The notes under the pieces are model-generated. The model was not told the origin of the DNA, did no database searches, and saw only the letters and a program-made list of their open reading frames with translations. A program made the translations under genes and the position numbers. Shown piece by piece: positions 1-12,101 of a DNA stretch of 64,000 nucleotides. Numbering within the stretch: position 1 is the first letter of the stretch; each line of letters starts with the position of its first letter. The stretch is taken from positions 81,001 through 145,000 of the forward strand of contig CAUYUJ010019928.1 in assembly GCA_963575745.1 (NCBI GenBank), written 5' to 3'. The DNA comes from Prorocentrum cordatum. Its lineage: Eukaryota > Sar > Dinophyceae > Prorocentrales > Prorocentraceae.

Positions 1-716
1 CCACACAAAGCAAGGGGATATGTTTTCTTTGCTGTGCGCCACTTGCTGCGCGCGCGATCGAGCCCCACGAAGACCTCGTGAACGCCCCGTCCGTGTGAGC
101 ACCTGCCGCGTCTGGGTGTCTCCGTCTGCCTGCCGTGTAGTGTACCCTTTCTTAATGCTGGTATTCGTGTCGGTGCCGGTGCAACTTGCCCGTGTTTGCA
201 CTGATCAATTGGAGACGGGCGCTGCTGGTGACGCTTCTGCTGCCTCGCTGCGCCCCAAGTCTAGGATCGTTGCAGGAGTGCCTTTCCTAACATTTTTTTT
301 GACTGGGGTTTTAGCTTCATTTGGCGCCGGGGGCCTCGCGCGCGGTTCGCAGCCGAGCAATGCCATTCAGCGCGTGCGGAGGCGCGCGTGGGCACCCCAA
401 ACGCGCGTCGCTACTGGCAGGGGCGCCTGCAGGGGCCAAGCCGGACCACGGGCGCCCACAGGCGTGCGGGAGCACTGGCAGGCACTCCCACGCGGTCACA
501 TCCGCGCAGGCGTGTTCGGCGAGAGCTTCCCCGCGCGCCCGCGCGCACCAACGGCTGGTCACAAGGCGCCCGGGGGCGGTCACGCTCGCGGACACGCGCC
601 GAAAGGCGGAGGAGCACCCGTGGAAACCTTCCCCGTCGCTGCCACAATCGTGCACGCATGGCCACGCGCGGCCCCGCCGGCGCTTCGGAGGCCTCTGGCC
701 GGCGTCGCGCCCAGGA

Positions 717-811
717 GGGGGGAGGAGGAGGACGCGGAGGAAGAGGTGGAAGAGGCGGAGGAGGAGGAGGAGGAGGAGGAGGAGGAGGAGGAGGAGGAGG
801 AGGAGGAGGCT
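717..811 (+). repeat. (GGA)n purine tract
   Basis: An almost pure GGA trinucleotide run. It creates poly-Glu, poly-Gly or poly-Arg open frames on this strand and poly-Leu, poly-Pro or poly-Ser on the other. None of these is evidence of a gene. Confidence 0.9.
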
Positions 812-1249
812 CGCATAGTGAGCCGGGCGAGCATTTCTCGGCCTCTTCGGTCGCCCTCGGCATCCCTGCTCGCGCTGGGGCGGGGCGTTCTCTGCAAACC
901 ACTGCCGAAAGCCAATCGACCAATCGCCCCACATTGCATGGTTGATTCGGGCGCTTGAGCATGCTTCGACATGTAAAAGCGTCAAGCTTCAGGAAAGGAC
1001 GTTCGCCGCAGACGTCCACAATAGATGCATAGGCCGGTGTATAAACATATACGGAGTAGCCGGTATCGAATCGAACAATGCGCATACCCCAACATGTAAA
1101 GGTGTAGCTGCAAATACGGGTCAAGAAAAAAACGTGGGCCAGTGTAGAGCTAGAGCAGAGTGATGCTCAAGTGTATCAAACATGTGGTGACGTTTACTCG
1201 GCCGTCCCAATACGTTGCCTACCCCTCTGGACGATTGCCTTTTGGACGA

Positions 1250-1720
1250 GCATTGCCTCGCGGGGGTCTCGTGGGGCTCTGTTCGGCTCTCACAGGTCTC
1301 GTGCGGCTCGATTGTCGGGCTCTCGTGGGGTTCCTGCGGAGCTCTCATGGGGTTCCCCGCGGGGCTTTCGCACGGCCTCCCTCGGGGTTCGCTCGGGTCT
1401 CGCGGGGCACTCGCGGGGCTTCGTCGGGCTCCCCCTGGGGCTCTCGTGAGGCTCTCATGACACTCTTTGGGGCTCGGTTGGGCTCCGTCGGGCTCCTCCG
1501 CTCTCCTTGTCGTCCTCCCTCCTCCTCTCTCCTTGTCCTCTTCCCTCCTCTCGTCGGGCTCCGTCGGGCTCATCCTCTCTCCTTCTCCTCCCCTTTGGGC
1601 TCTGTCGGGTTCCGTCGGGCTCCGTCTGGCTCCTTCCGGCTCCGTCGGGCTCCGTCGGGCTTCGTCGGGCTCTCGGAAGCTCTGTAGGGATCTCGCCAGG
1701 GGTCTTGAAACCTGTCGGGC
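1250..1720 (+). repeat. Degenerate 'tcgtcgggctc' repeat block, left arm
   Basis: Short GC-rich words built on 'cgggctc' and 'tcgtgggg' recur about every 10-12 bases, with a CT-rich centre at 1500-1600. The reverse-complement equivalent occupies about 2040-2710. Confidence 0.7.
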
Positions 1721-3280
1721 GCTCGTGGAAGAGGCCAGCTGGAGTTCGCATCAAGAAGTCCGCCCGGCAAAACACAGCTCCTCCACGAGGAGCCCCTCTA
1801 AGGGCCCACTAACAAGCTCCCACGAAGGGTCCCAGTCAACGCCCCACTAAGGCCCCAATAACGGAACCACGAAGGCCACACTAAGGCCCCACTAAGGAAA
1901 ATCTTAAGCCTGACTCTGGGCTCGACTCTCAAGCCAAACTTTACGCTCGACTCCGGAAGGCCACGAACTCCGTGAGAGTCGTTGGTGGGGCGCAAAGTGG
2001 GACGTTCGTGGGCCCTTAGTTGTGCCCCCAGCGGCCACGGGGAGCAGGGAGGCAGAGGGAGAGAGGAAGGGACGAGGACTGCATAACACGACGACGAGGG
2101 AGCAGGGTGGAGCCGACGTCGAGGGAGCAGGGAGGAGAGGCGAGGGAGGATTGAGGGAGGAAGGAGGCTGAGGATAATAATAAGGGAGGAGGGAGGAGGC
2201 AGGAAAAACCCAACGGAGCCCGACGGAGCTGGGCGGAGCCCCACGACGCCCGACGAGGGGAGGGAGGAGGCCAAGAAGAGAAGTGGAACCCAACGAATCC
2301 CGACGAGTGGAGGGAGAAGTCCAACGGAGTCTGGCAGAGCCCGACGGCGCCCGATGAGAGCCCGGCGAGAGCTCGGATGAGCCTGGCGGAGCCGTGCGAA
2401 ACCCGACGGCGCCAACGAGAAGAGAGAGGAGGACAAGGAGGGAGGAGGCAGGAGGACAGGGCGAGAAAAAGAGCCCGACGGAACCCAACCGAATCCCGAA
2501 GACCCTTACGATAACCTCATGAGAGCCCCAGGGGGAGCCCGACATGAACCGACGAGAGCCCCGCGAGACTTCGAGCGAACCCCTAGAAAGGTCCTGCGAG
2601 AGCCCCGCGGGAAGTCCCAGGATAACCCCATAACCACCCAATGAAAACCCGACGCGCGAGCCGCACGAGACCCATGGGAACCCGCCGAAACCCCGCGAGA
2701 ACCCCGTGAGGCAATGCTCGTCCAAAGAGCAGCGCTCCGCAGAGGCACTCTGCGCACATGGGCGGCCAGGGAACGGTCGCCACATTCTGGATACACCTGT
2801 GTAAAACTGTTTTTTTCCACACGGGGCCGTGCATATCGTTTTCGAACCCCCCATAAACATGTGTACTTCCCCATGCTGGCGCATGCGCACAGCTTTGTTC
2901 TACAACGGCCCATGCATAGTTGTTTGTGCACCAACCCAGGCATCTATTGTGGACATCTGTTGCGAAGGTTCCCCTTTGCAGTTTGCAACCAAGCGTTGTT
3001 CGTAAATTGCGAAGCGTGCGAAAACCCCCTCATCATTAGTTCATAATGTTGCGTTGGTCGATGGGCTTCCAGCAGCAAACTGCAGAACATGCCCCACGTC
3101 AGCGCGCGCAGGGGCGCCGAGGGCGACCAACAAGACTGAGAAACACTCGCCCGGCTCACTCTGTGATCCCCCTGGGCGCGACACTGGGCGGAGGCCTCTG
3201 GGTGCCTGTGGGGCGACGCATGGCCACCCGTGAGCGTTCGGCAGCATCGGGGAAGACTTTGGCGGGCCACTTCCAAGCCA

Positions 3281-3769
3281 CGCCGAATAACGCCCGCGCA
3301 TCATGATCCTCCTCCTCCTCCTCATCCTACTCCGTTGCCTCCATTCCCAATCCTCATCATCATCCTCACCGCTCGCCGTCGTCGCCGGTCATGACCGCCA
3401 CCGTGCGCGTCCGGCAGCAACGGAAGCGTCCCGGATGGGCGGCACTGGCCGGAGGCCACTGCAATAACGCCCACGCGTTTAAGACGACCCAGCTGCTATA
3501 ACGCAGCGCGCATGCCCTTGGGTATGCGCCGTATCCCGTCTCGCGTATGCGCACTGTCCGTGAACCCGTCGAGCGACGCGCCCAGGCCACGGCATGCGCG
3601 CGCCCGTGACTCAAACATCTCCGTCGAGAGTGAGAAGGCCAAACCAGGGCAACCAAATCAAACAAAAGTGGCAATGAACAACAGGGAGCGGGGCGCGACT
3701 CCACCGGGCGGCGCAAAAACGTAACCAACAAAAACAACAGGTCGCCAACACGTGCACGAAAAGGCACCC
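3281..3769. other. No recognisable gene
   Basis: A short CTC/ATC-rich patch (about 3303-3375) is followed by apparently low-copy sequence. Small open frames exist on both strands, but none resembles a protein I know. Confidence 0.5.
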
Positions 3770-4085
3770 TTAAGTGGATCCTAGCATGGGGGCGCGGCGA
3801 GCTGCCCGCAAGCGCTCACACGGAAAGGGACTGACTGCTGCCAGTCTCCAGCTTGCCGGCATTGGGTGCTCCATCCAGCAGCATGTGCCGACTGCCAAGT
3901 GAAACCCTAACGGTGCCATCAGGGCACCAATGTAGCCGCAAATTTCCCACCCCGAACGCGTCGCGCGACCTGCGTCGCGGAGGCCCTCCGTGCTCCGCCC
4001 ATCGTCTGGCAAACCACGTCTCACACGGCGGCCCTCCTCCTGAGAGTGCCCAGCGCGTAGCGCGTATGTGCTCCTCCCAGGTAGT
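3770..4085 (-). pseudogene. Retroelement relic: methyltransferase-like domain fragment
   Basis: Read on the minus strand, this relic contains SGGGPPCETW (about 4040-4070) and, after a frame change, VGTCCWMEHPMP (about 3850-3895). Both strings also occur in the C-terminal domain of the retroelement ORF2 at 13.57-13.80 kb, in the same order and at a similar spacing. It is therefore a short frameshifted fragment of the same family. The conserved PPC tripeptide, which matches the catalytic-loop motif of cytosine-C5 methyltransferases, survives in this copy. No start codon or complete domain remains. Confidence 0.75.
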
Positions 4086-4445
4086 TGTCGAGTATGTTGC
4101 GATGCGTCATCCTAGCTAGTATAGGGCCAATGGTGATGCCAATCGATCAAACGACTGTGACAAAATCTGTGAGATAGTGTGGCCACTCAACAGATGCCTG
4201 GGTGTCTCGTGGTCTGCGCCTGCCATAATAGAGGTTGACGTAATAATACAGCCAAGCCCTATCGTTCGCCCGCGGCCATCAAGCATGGCAAGCGGATGAG
4301 ATGCAACGTTATGATCGTAGAGAGATGAGTGATGATGGGTGACGACGATAATGCAATGAACTATTTTCTCCCTGCAAGAGTTGCGGCATTTCCCCTCGCG
4401 CGGGCGCAGCGCTTGGCCTGTCCCTTCTATGCGCCAGTGGCCGAG
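4086..4445. other. No recognisable gene
   Basis: AT-richer sequence without repeats or coding signal that I can see. It separates the retroelement relic from the transposase relic. Confidence 0.5.
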
Positions 4446-5470
4446 TTAGGGCGAGTCGATCAGCCACGAGCTGCAGCTCGAGACATCAAAGGCGTCCTTG
4501 GGCGACAGATTGACGTCGCCGCGGGGCAAAGCAATCCTGTGCAAGCTCAGCGCGGTCAACACTGAGTTCAAACCTGCGTTGCGGAGCAGGGCCGCCGACG
4601 CCAGGGCTTGGACGTTCTTCTTGCAGGTTGCTGGTGAGGTGTTGCGGCCGACATTCCCCAGCCTGCGCATTGTGTTCTTCAGATGGCCTGTGATACCTTC
4701 TGCTGCATTATCACCCGTTGATCATGTAAAGTAGAGCGCGGTCTCCCTGACGGAGGGATTCTTGCCCTTCGTGCGCGCCCTCAGCATGCGGGTGGTCTTG
4801 CTGTCCAATTTGGACTTGAGCAACCTGGACGCAGGCGTGAAGATTTTCCTCTGGTGGTTCACGCCCTTCAAGACCTGGCGCCCAGCGGCTTCGGCCGCGC
4901 CGTGGAAGGCCTTACCGCCGTCTGGCGCGACCGCGGTACCCTTCCCCAGCGCCTTCTTCAACGGGCCTTCCACTTCAGCCCTGGTCTCTGGGCCGCCGCC
5001 GCCTCTGCCTTTCTTCGTCTCTCTGTCCTGGAGCGCGCGCGCTGTCTATTGTTTCTTGTAACGCCCCTTCAGAACGAGAGTGCGCCCCTGGTGTATCCGC
5101 GTGGAAGCCGACGATCCTCTCTTCCGCGAGCCAGTGCGGCACGTGTCAGGCTCGACCACGTCATCCTCGAACGTCGTGGATTGAGCCCGACGTACTTCCG
5201 AGTATGCCATCGCAATCTTGTGTTTGTTGAAGAACTGGGCCACCTTGTTCTCTGTGGACCTGGCGCTCTCGTCTTCGCGCCGGACGTAGTGAATGCAGGA
5301 GTCGTTAGGGGTCTTGCAACCAAGCGCATAAGCCGTGCGCAAGCACATGACGTAGTCGACGTCCCATCCAGAGCTCGCGTGGCCCGCGAGCGGGGTGAAC
5401 GCCACATCTGGCCTGTAGACGCGAGGCCTGATCTTGCACCCCTTCCCATGGCAGCGGAAGACGCCCTCCT
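4446..5470 (-). pseudogene. IS1595/ISXO2-like DDE transposase, inactivated
   Basis: One minus-strand frame reads through most of a transposase of the IS1595/ISXO2 type, broken only by two in-frame stops near 5044 (TAG after YKKQ, where a Trp codon is likely ancestral) and near 4735 (TGA after LYFT). Candidate catalytic landmarks appear in family order. VEPDTCRTG may hold the first Asp, VAPDGGKAF the second, and DNAAEGITGHLK matches the N/E-containing helix that precedes the basic tail. The N-terminal part (KIRPRVYRPDV) lacks a clear zinc ribbon. The product would have cut and joined transposon ends in the nucleus. Family-level assignment is from remembered motifs; a profile search would decide it. 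The relic abuts the 5' flank of the retroelement on the opposite strand. Confidence 0.7.
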
Positions 5471-5549
5471 TCCTCCTCCTCTCTTCCTCCCTCTCTCCTC
5501 CCTCCTCCCCCCCCCCAGAGCCGCCGTCCCGGCCCGAGGCTTTTGGGTG

Positions 5550-5568
5550 CAGGTATCCAGGATACCTG
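5550..5568. repeat. Perfect 19-base palindrome
   Basis: The sequence caggtatcc-a-ggatacctg forms a perfect hairpin with 9-base arms. It lies about 280 bases before the ORF1 start, in the presumed 5' untranslated region of the retroelement. It could be a structured RNA element or a protein-binding site; nothing else supports a role. Confidence 0.6.
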
Positions 5569-5844
5569 CGAGCCTCGCGGGACTCGGCGGCCATGCGCGC
5601 TCGCCCGCGCCCTCGCTGGTGGCGTGCGGGCCGGCCGTGCTGCTGTGCTGCGGCGTGCGCCGCTCCCGGAGTGGGCGGGCGCACGACGGCGCGGGCGCCC
5701 GCTTCGCGCAGGGCGCGGCGCCGGCTGCGCGTGCGCGAGCCCGCCTGGCACAGGCGCGCTCGCGAGCGGCGCACGCAGTCGCGCACCTTGCTGCGCGGCG
5801 CCGCTGCCGCTGCGAGGCTGCGCGCGCACCACAGCAACGGGCTG

Positions 5845-7634
5845 ATGTCAGGCCGTGCTGGGGGCGGGGGCAAAGGTGGCCAGGGCCGCAAGGGCAGCGG
5901 CAAGGGCAGTTCGGGCGGCGGCCACAGCGGGCAGAGTGGCAGCACTCCGCCGTGGGCCGTGCCGCCGCCGCCGCCTGGATGGCGGTGCCCGTCGTGCGGA
6001 GGACTCAACGGCCCTGCTGACGCCCTGTGCCGCACCTGTTTCCCTCTTCCCGAGCATGGACCAATGCGTGGAGACGGAGGAGGGGCAGCTCGCCCGCGCG
6101 CGGGCCCGCGCGGTGACGGCCGCCAGCCTCGTTCTGCCTCGAGGCGTCGGCGCCGCGGCGGCAAGGGCGAGGCACGCCAGCCCGAGGCCGAGCCGAGGCC
6201 GCGGTCAGCCTCGCGAGTCCGCTTCGAGGACGAGGGCACGGAGGACGACGGAGGCGATCCGCGGCCGAGGTCGGCCTCGAGCCGCCGCCGGCGCTCCGCC
6301 GACGGCGATGGCCGACGGAGGCGGTCTGCTGGAAGCGAATCTGATGCATCGGATGGCGATGAAGACGGCCGCAGCCCCGCGCTCGGCATCCTCCCCGCGC
6401 TGCCGTCGGACGCGCGGGCTCACCCAGCCTGGGTCGAGCCGCCGTCGGATGAGCGCGGGCTCACGGCCCACAGGCGCTCACTGCGCCAGATGGCGGCCGC
6501 CACGGGCAAGAGGCTGCAGGCTGCCATCGAGCTCGGCATGAGTCTGGAGTAGAGGCGGCCGCAGGAGGTGGAGTACGCCGTGCAGCTCAGCATGATTATC
6601 CTGGCCCGCCCAGCTGGCGTACGATGCGACCGCCGGCGCAGCTTCGTCCAGCGGGCTCAGGCCAAGCTGGAGAAGGCCGAGGCCGCAGCTGCGCGGGCGC
6701 GTGAGGAGCTCGCGGAGCTGGAGGCGATGGTGGGTCAGCGCGCCGAGGCCCTCGGCGCGCCAAGACGCTCCTGGAGCAGCTCGAGGCCATGGTCCCCACG
6801 GGCGACGAGCCGATGGAGGAGCCCATCACGCCGACGCCCGTGGCGGGCGCTGAGGGCGATGCAGCCCCAGCCACGCCGCCTGACCGCGCGCCGCCCATCG
6901 CGGCCATCGCGGAGCTGCAGGCTGGCCAGGCGGCCCTCACCCAGCAGCTCGTCGGCCTCACGCAGCTGCTGACGACGATGCAGGGTCAGATGGCGGCGGC
7001 GCGCGGTGGAGCGGCGCATGGCGACGCGCCTGCGCCCGAGGTGCGGCCCTTTGCAGGGCCCCCCCAGCGCCTGGGGCCAGTGGCCCCCGCGCCCAGGCCT
7101 GAGGCTCCTGCCGCGGCCTACCCCGTGCCGGCCGACGCACCTGTGGCCCGCGGCCCCCAGGGGGGGCCCCCGCCTGCGGGCGCCGCCGTGGGTGCGGCAT
7201 GGGGCGCTGCTGGACCCGCCGCCGCCGACGCCGTCGAGGTGCCAGTCAGCGCCGAGGAGGATGTTGCTGCGGCTGCCACGGCCGAGGCAGCCCGCAAGGC
7301 GAGGGCAGCTCAGCGTGCTGAGAGGAAGGCTGCAGAACGTGCACGTCGCCCTGATGGCCAGCAGGGACTGCGAGACGCGTTGGCTCGCCAGGCGTCAGCG
7401 CGGCCAGGTGCGTGCAGTCACCGCGGCCGCGGCGCCCTGCCACCGTCGCCGCACGGCCGTGCCGCCGTCGCCGCAGAGGCAGGAGAGGATGCCGTTGCAG
7501 GTGCAGCCGGCCGCCGCCAGAGGCGCAGCCGCAGCCACAGCCCACGGCGCGAAGCGCCAGATGGCTTCATGTTGTGCGGCGGCCGCGCCGGCTCCACCGA
7601 GGGCAGCGAGGGAGCGACGTCGACGCTGGGGTGA
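5845..7634 (+). pseudogene. Retroelement ORF1: RanBP2-type zinc finger, coiled coil, basic Arg/Ser tail
   Basis: The ATG at 5845 is chosen because a Gly/Ser/Lys-rich start (MSGRAGGGG) is followed by a clean domain. Near residue 50, GWRCPSCGGLN fits the RanBP2 finger W-x-C-x2-C-x3-N-x6-C-x2-C exactly, a fold known to bind single-stranded RNA or ubiquitin. Arg/Ser-rich repeats (PRSAS) follow. The frame stops at 6550 (TAG). The same frame then continues as a heptad-like helix (AKLEKAEAAAARAREELAEL) and shifts to another frame near 6762 (KTLLEQLEAM), ending with a Pro/Ala linker and an Arg/Ser tail. This fits the RNA-binding, self-associating ORF1 protein of non-LTR elements, with an unusual finger type. 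The stop and frameshift make it a pseudogene unless they are sequence errors. Confidence 0.65.
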
Positions 7635-7744
7635 TGTGTCATGGCGGGCGGGCCACGGGGAGCGAGAGGGCTGCCACTGAGCCGTCTCAAGGCCCGCCTG
7701 CGACTGGCGCTGCGCCAGTCAGGCCGACTGACACGAGCGGCGGC

Positions 7745-7855
7745 CTTGTTGACCGAACCGAGGGTCGATCCGTGAGGGGCGGGGGCCATAGTGGGCGCTC
7801 CGAAAGGAACTCGCGAAGCCCCCGCCCCACAGCGGCGCTCGCCGAGGTAAGGTCG
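7745..7855 (+). repeat. Conserved ~105-base box between ORF1 and ORF2
   Basis: This box recurs almost unchanged at about 15524-15632 and 15927-16031, while flanking sequence is far less similar. Shared words include 'accgagggtcgatccg', 'gtgggcgctccgaaagg' and 'cgaagccccc'. It sits about 250 bases before the ORF2 start, so it may be a promoter, RNA structure or translation-reinitiation element of the retroelement. Which of these is unknown. Confidence 0.75.
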
Positions 7856-8108
7856 ACGAGTACTGCCGCACCCTCACCTCGGATGGAGTCCGAGGCCCAG
7901 CAGCAGCCACGCTGCCCAATTCCAGATTGCACTGATCTAGTCAAGCTACTGTGTCAGCCCTGGCTATCTTGCTCTCTCACTCCCGTCTTTCTTGGGCCAA
8001 CTCAATTGCCCGAACATTGCCTCTTTCATCATTACCTTCATAGTAGTGCCTGCCGTTTTTTGAAACCCACGGAGCTTCTCCCCCCCCGACAGTGAGCAGG
8101 TTGTCAGG

Positions 8109-10439
<2,331 letters not shown>

Positions 10440-12101
10440 CTTTTCTTTTTCCTGGGCTGCCAGTATGGTGTTTCTTCGGGCCGCTACATATGTGATCCAA
10501 CAGTTCACTGGCCAGGATTCAGCGTGGCATTGTGCCAACATTGCCCAGGGGGTCCGAAATGCTTGGGATCGACGACAGTTCGCTGAAGCCTATGCCGCCT
10601 TGCGACGGATCGGGGCTGGGTCCAAGCGACGACGAATCGAGCGAGTGTTGCCCGCATTGCAAGATCTGACTGGCCAAGCCGTTGTATCCGAGATACAAGT
10701 CGCGAGGCGTTGGCAGCAACACTTTGCTAGTCTCGAGCTTGCGGCTACGATTTCAGTCGAGGATGTGCCGACATTCGACTTCGGGCGCGCACCCTATGCG
10801 CGTACGACCGAGCCTGTCATCGACCGAGAATTCCAATGGTCGTGTCGGCAGACACGCAGGTCGGCTCCAGGATGTGACGGTATCAGGCGGCCTCATGAGG
10901 GCCCATCCGACCGCTATCGAATATTACTACCCTCTACAGCTGAAGTCTACCCTTACACTAAGTGGAGCCCATTCACTGGAAAGGAGGTTTTTATCGGGAC
11001 CTCATCAAGTCCGGCCAGGCCGATCCGACACAGTGCAGCAGCTCCAGGTCCATCCTTGTCTCTTCCCAGGTGGGCAAGGCCGCCCGACGCTGCCTACGTT
11101 CCCGACTTTTGCCCCACTTGGCCTACGAGGCGGGTGAGACCCAGTTTGGAGGGCTTCCAGGACGAGGTACCACCCACGCGTCCCTGGTGCTCCGCGTTTC
11201 GCAATCCCTGGCCAAACTTCGGAAGATGTCGTTCGGGGCCCTATTTTTGGATGTCGTTCAGGCCTTTTACAAGGCCATTCGGGAGCTCGTGGTGCGTGCC
11301 CACCGCGAAACCGACCTCGACGACCTTACTGTGGCCACCCTGGTGCGCGCCGCTGGTTTACCCCCGGCCGCCATGCAACAGCTTACCGACCGATTGCGAC
11401 GGCGTGCAGCGAACCTGTCAGCTTCCGACGTCGATTCTCACACCGTTGCCCAGGTTGAGCAGTGTTACCAGGCACCCTGGCTTATTTACGAGGGATCCGG
11501 CCAGGTCTCGTTACCTCAGCGGTCATTCTTTCCCGGCCAGCCACTTGCGGATGTCCTCTTCGAGATTCAGATGGCCGACTGTATGCAGGACGTACGAGCA
11601 CGCATGCTGGACGAGGGCACGCCGTGCATGCTACCACGCGCAGAGCAGAGATCCATCACCGCGCTTGTTAATGACGGTACAGACCCCGACCTCCCAGCTG
11701 ACCTCCCCCTCGTTGACATTTCATATGCCGACGATGGCACAGTCGTGCTCATACTGCCTGCTGAACAGATGTATGATGCGCTTAGTCAGGTGCTGGTTAT
11801 AGTGTCAGAGGCCTTTGCGCGCCGTGGACGTATCCTCAATATTGGGCCGTCTAAGACTGCCGCGCTTATCAAATGGCGCGGGCCAGGCACCAAGAACGCA
11901 CGACATACAGCATGGCACGTGCACGGCGGACGGGTTACGGGACATTCGGATATACTAGGACAGCTCAGTGTGCCGATTGTACACCACTACGTACATCTAG
12001 GGTCGGTGATCGATGCGAACTCTGCGATGCTGCCCGAAATACGTTACCGAGCTACCTCGACAGCCTCGTCGCTACAGGTTCTTCGACGACGTGTTTTTTT
12101 C
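10440..12101 (+). pseudogene. Retroelement ORF2, middle: reverse transcriptase
   Basis: After the poly-T the protein resumes (SMVFLRAATYVIQQF) and runs into RT motifs. These are APGCDG (about 10868), SILVSSQVGKA (motif 2-like, about 11055), GLPGRGT, LFLDVVQAF (motif A with its Asp, about 11245), GQPLADVLF (motif B, about 11540) and SYADDGTVV (motif C with the YADD box, about 11725). The polymerase triad is therefore intact. Frame changes occur near 10880 and 10955, and at a T7 run near 12095. Between the first two shifts, a third frame supplies SGGLMRAHPTAIEYYYP, so almost no sequence is missing. The enzyme would copy element RNA at the nicked target. The breaks are single-base in scale and could be sequencing errors. 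Confidence 0.8.

Larger units (their letters stand above)
615..3280. repeat. Large imperfect inverted repeat, arms about 1.2-1.4 kb
   Basis: The left arm (about 615-1800) reads as the reverse complement of the right arm (about 1900-3280). Three successive blocks pair in the correct order. First, the block with 'ggtcgatgggctt' at 3056 pairs with a diverged copy ending near 945. Second, a middle block with 'tgtccacaatagatgc' pairs 1012-1028 with about 2941-2957. Third, an inner block with 'ctttggacgagcattgcctc' at about 1239 pairs with about 2725 on the other strand. The inner parts are degenerate 'tcgtcgggctc' repeats. No convincing gene is present; open frames here run through repeats. The centre lies somewhere in 1750-2000. 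Confidence 0.75.

Noticed and set aside
20-958. 312-codon + strand open frame
   Set aside because: It overlaps long open frames in all other phases, runs through the GGA tract and has no motif. It is a GC-rich shadow inside an inverted repeat.
10440-10463. Possible 3' splice site (pyrimidine run then ccag) after the poly-T
   Set aside because: Tempting as an intron end, but no matching 5' site gives a clean join, and retroelement ORFs rarely keep introns.
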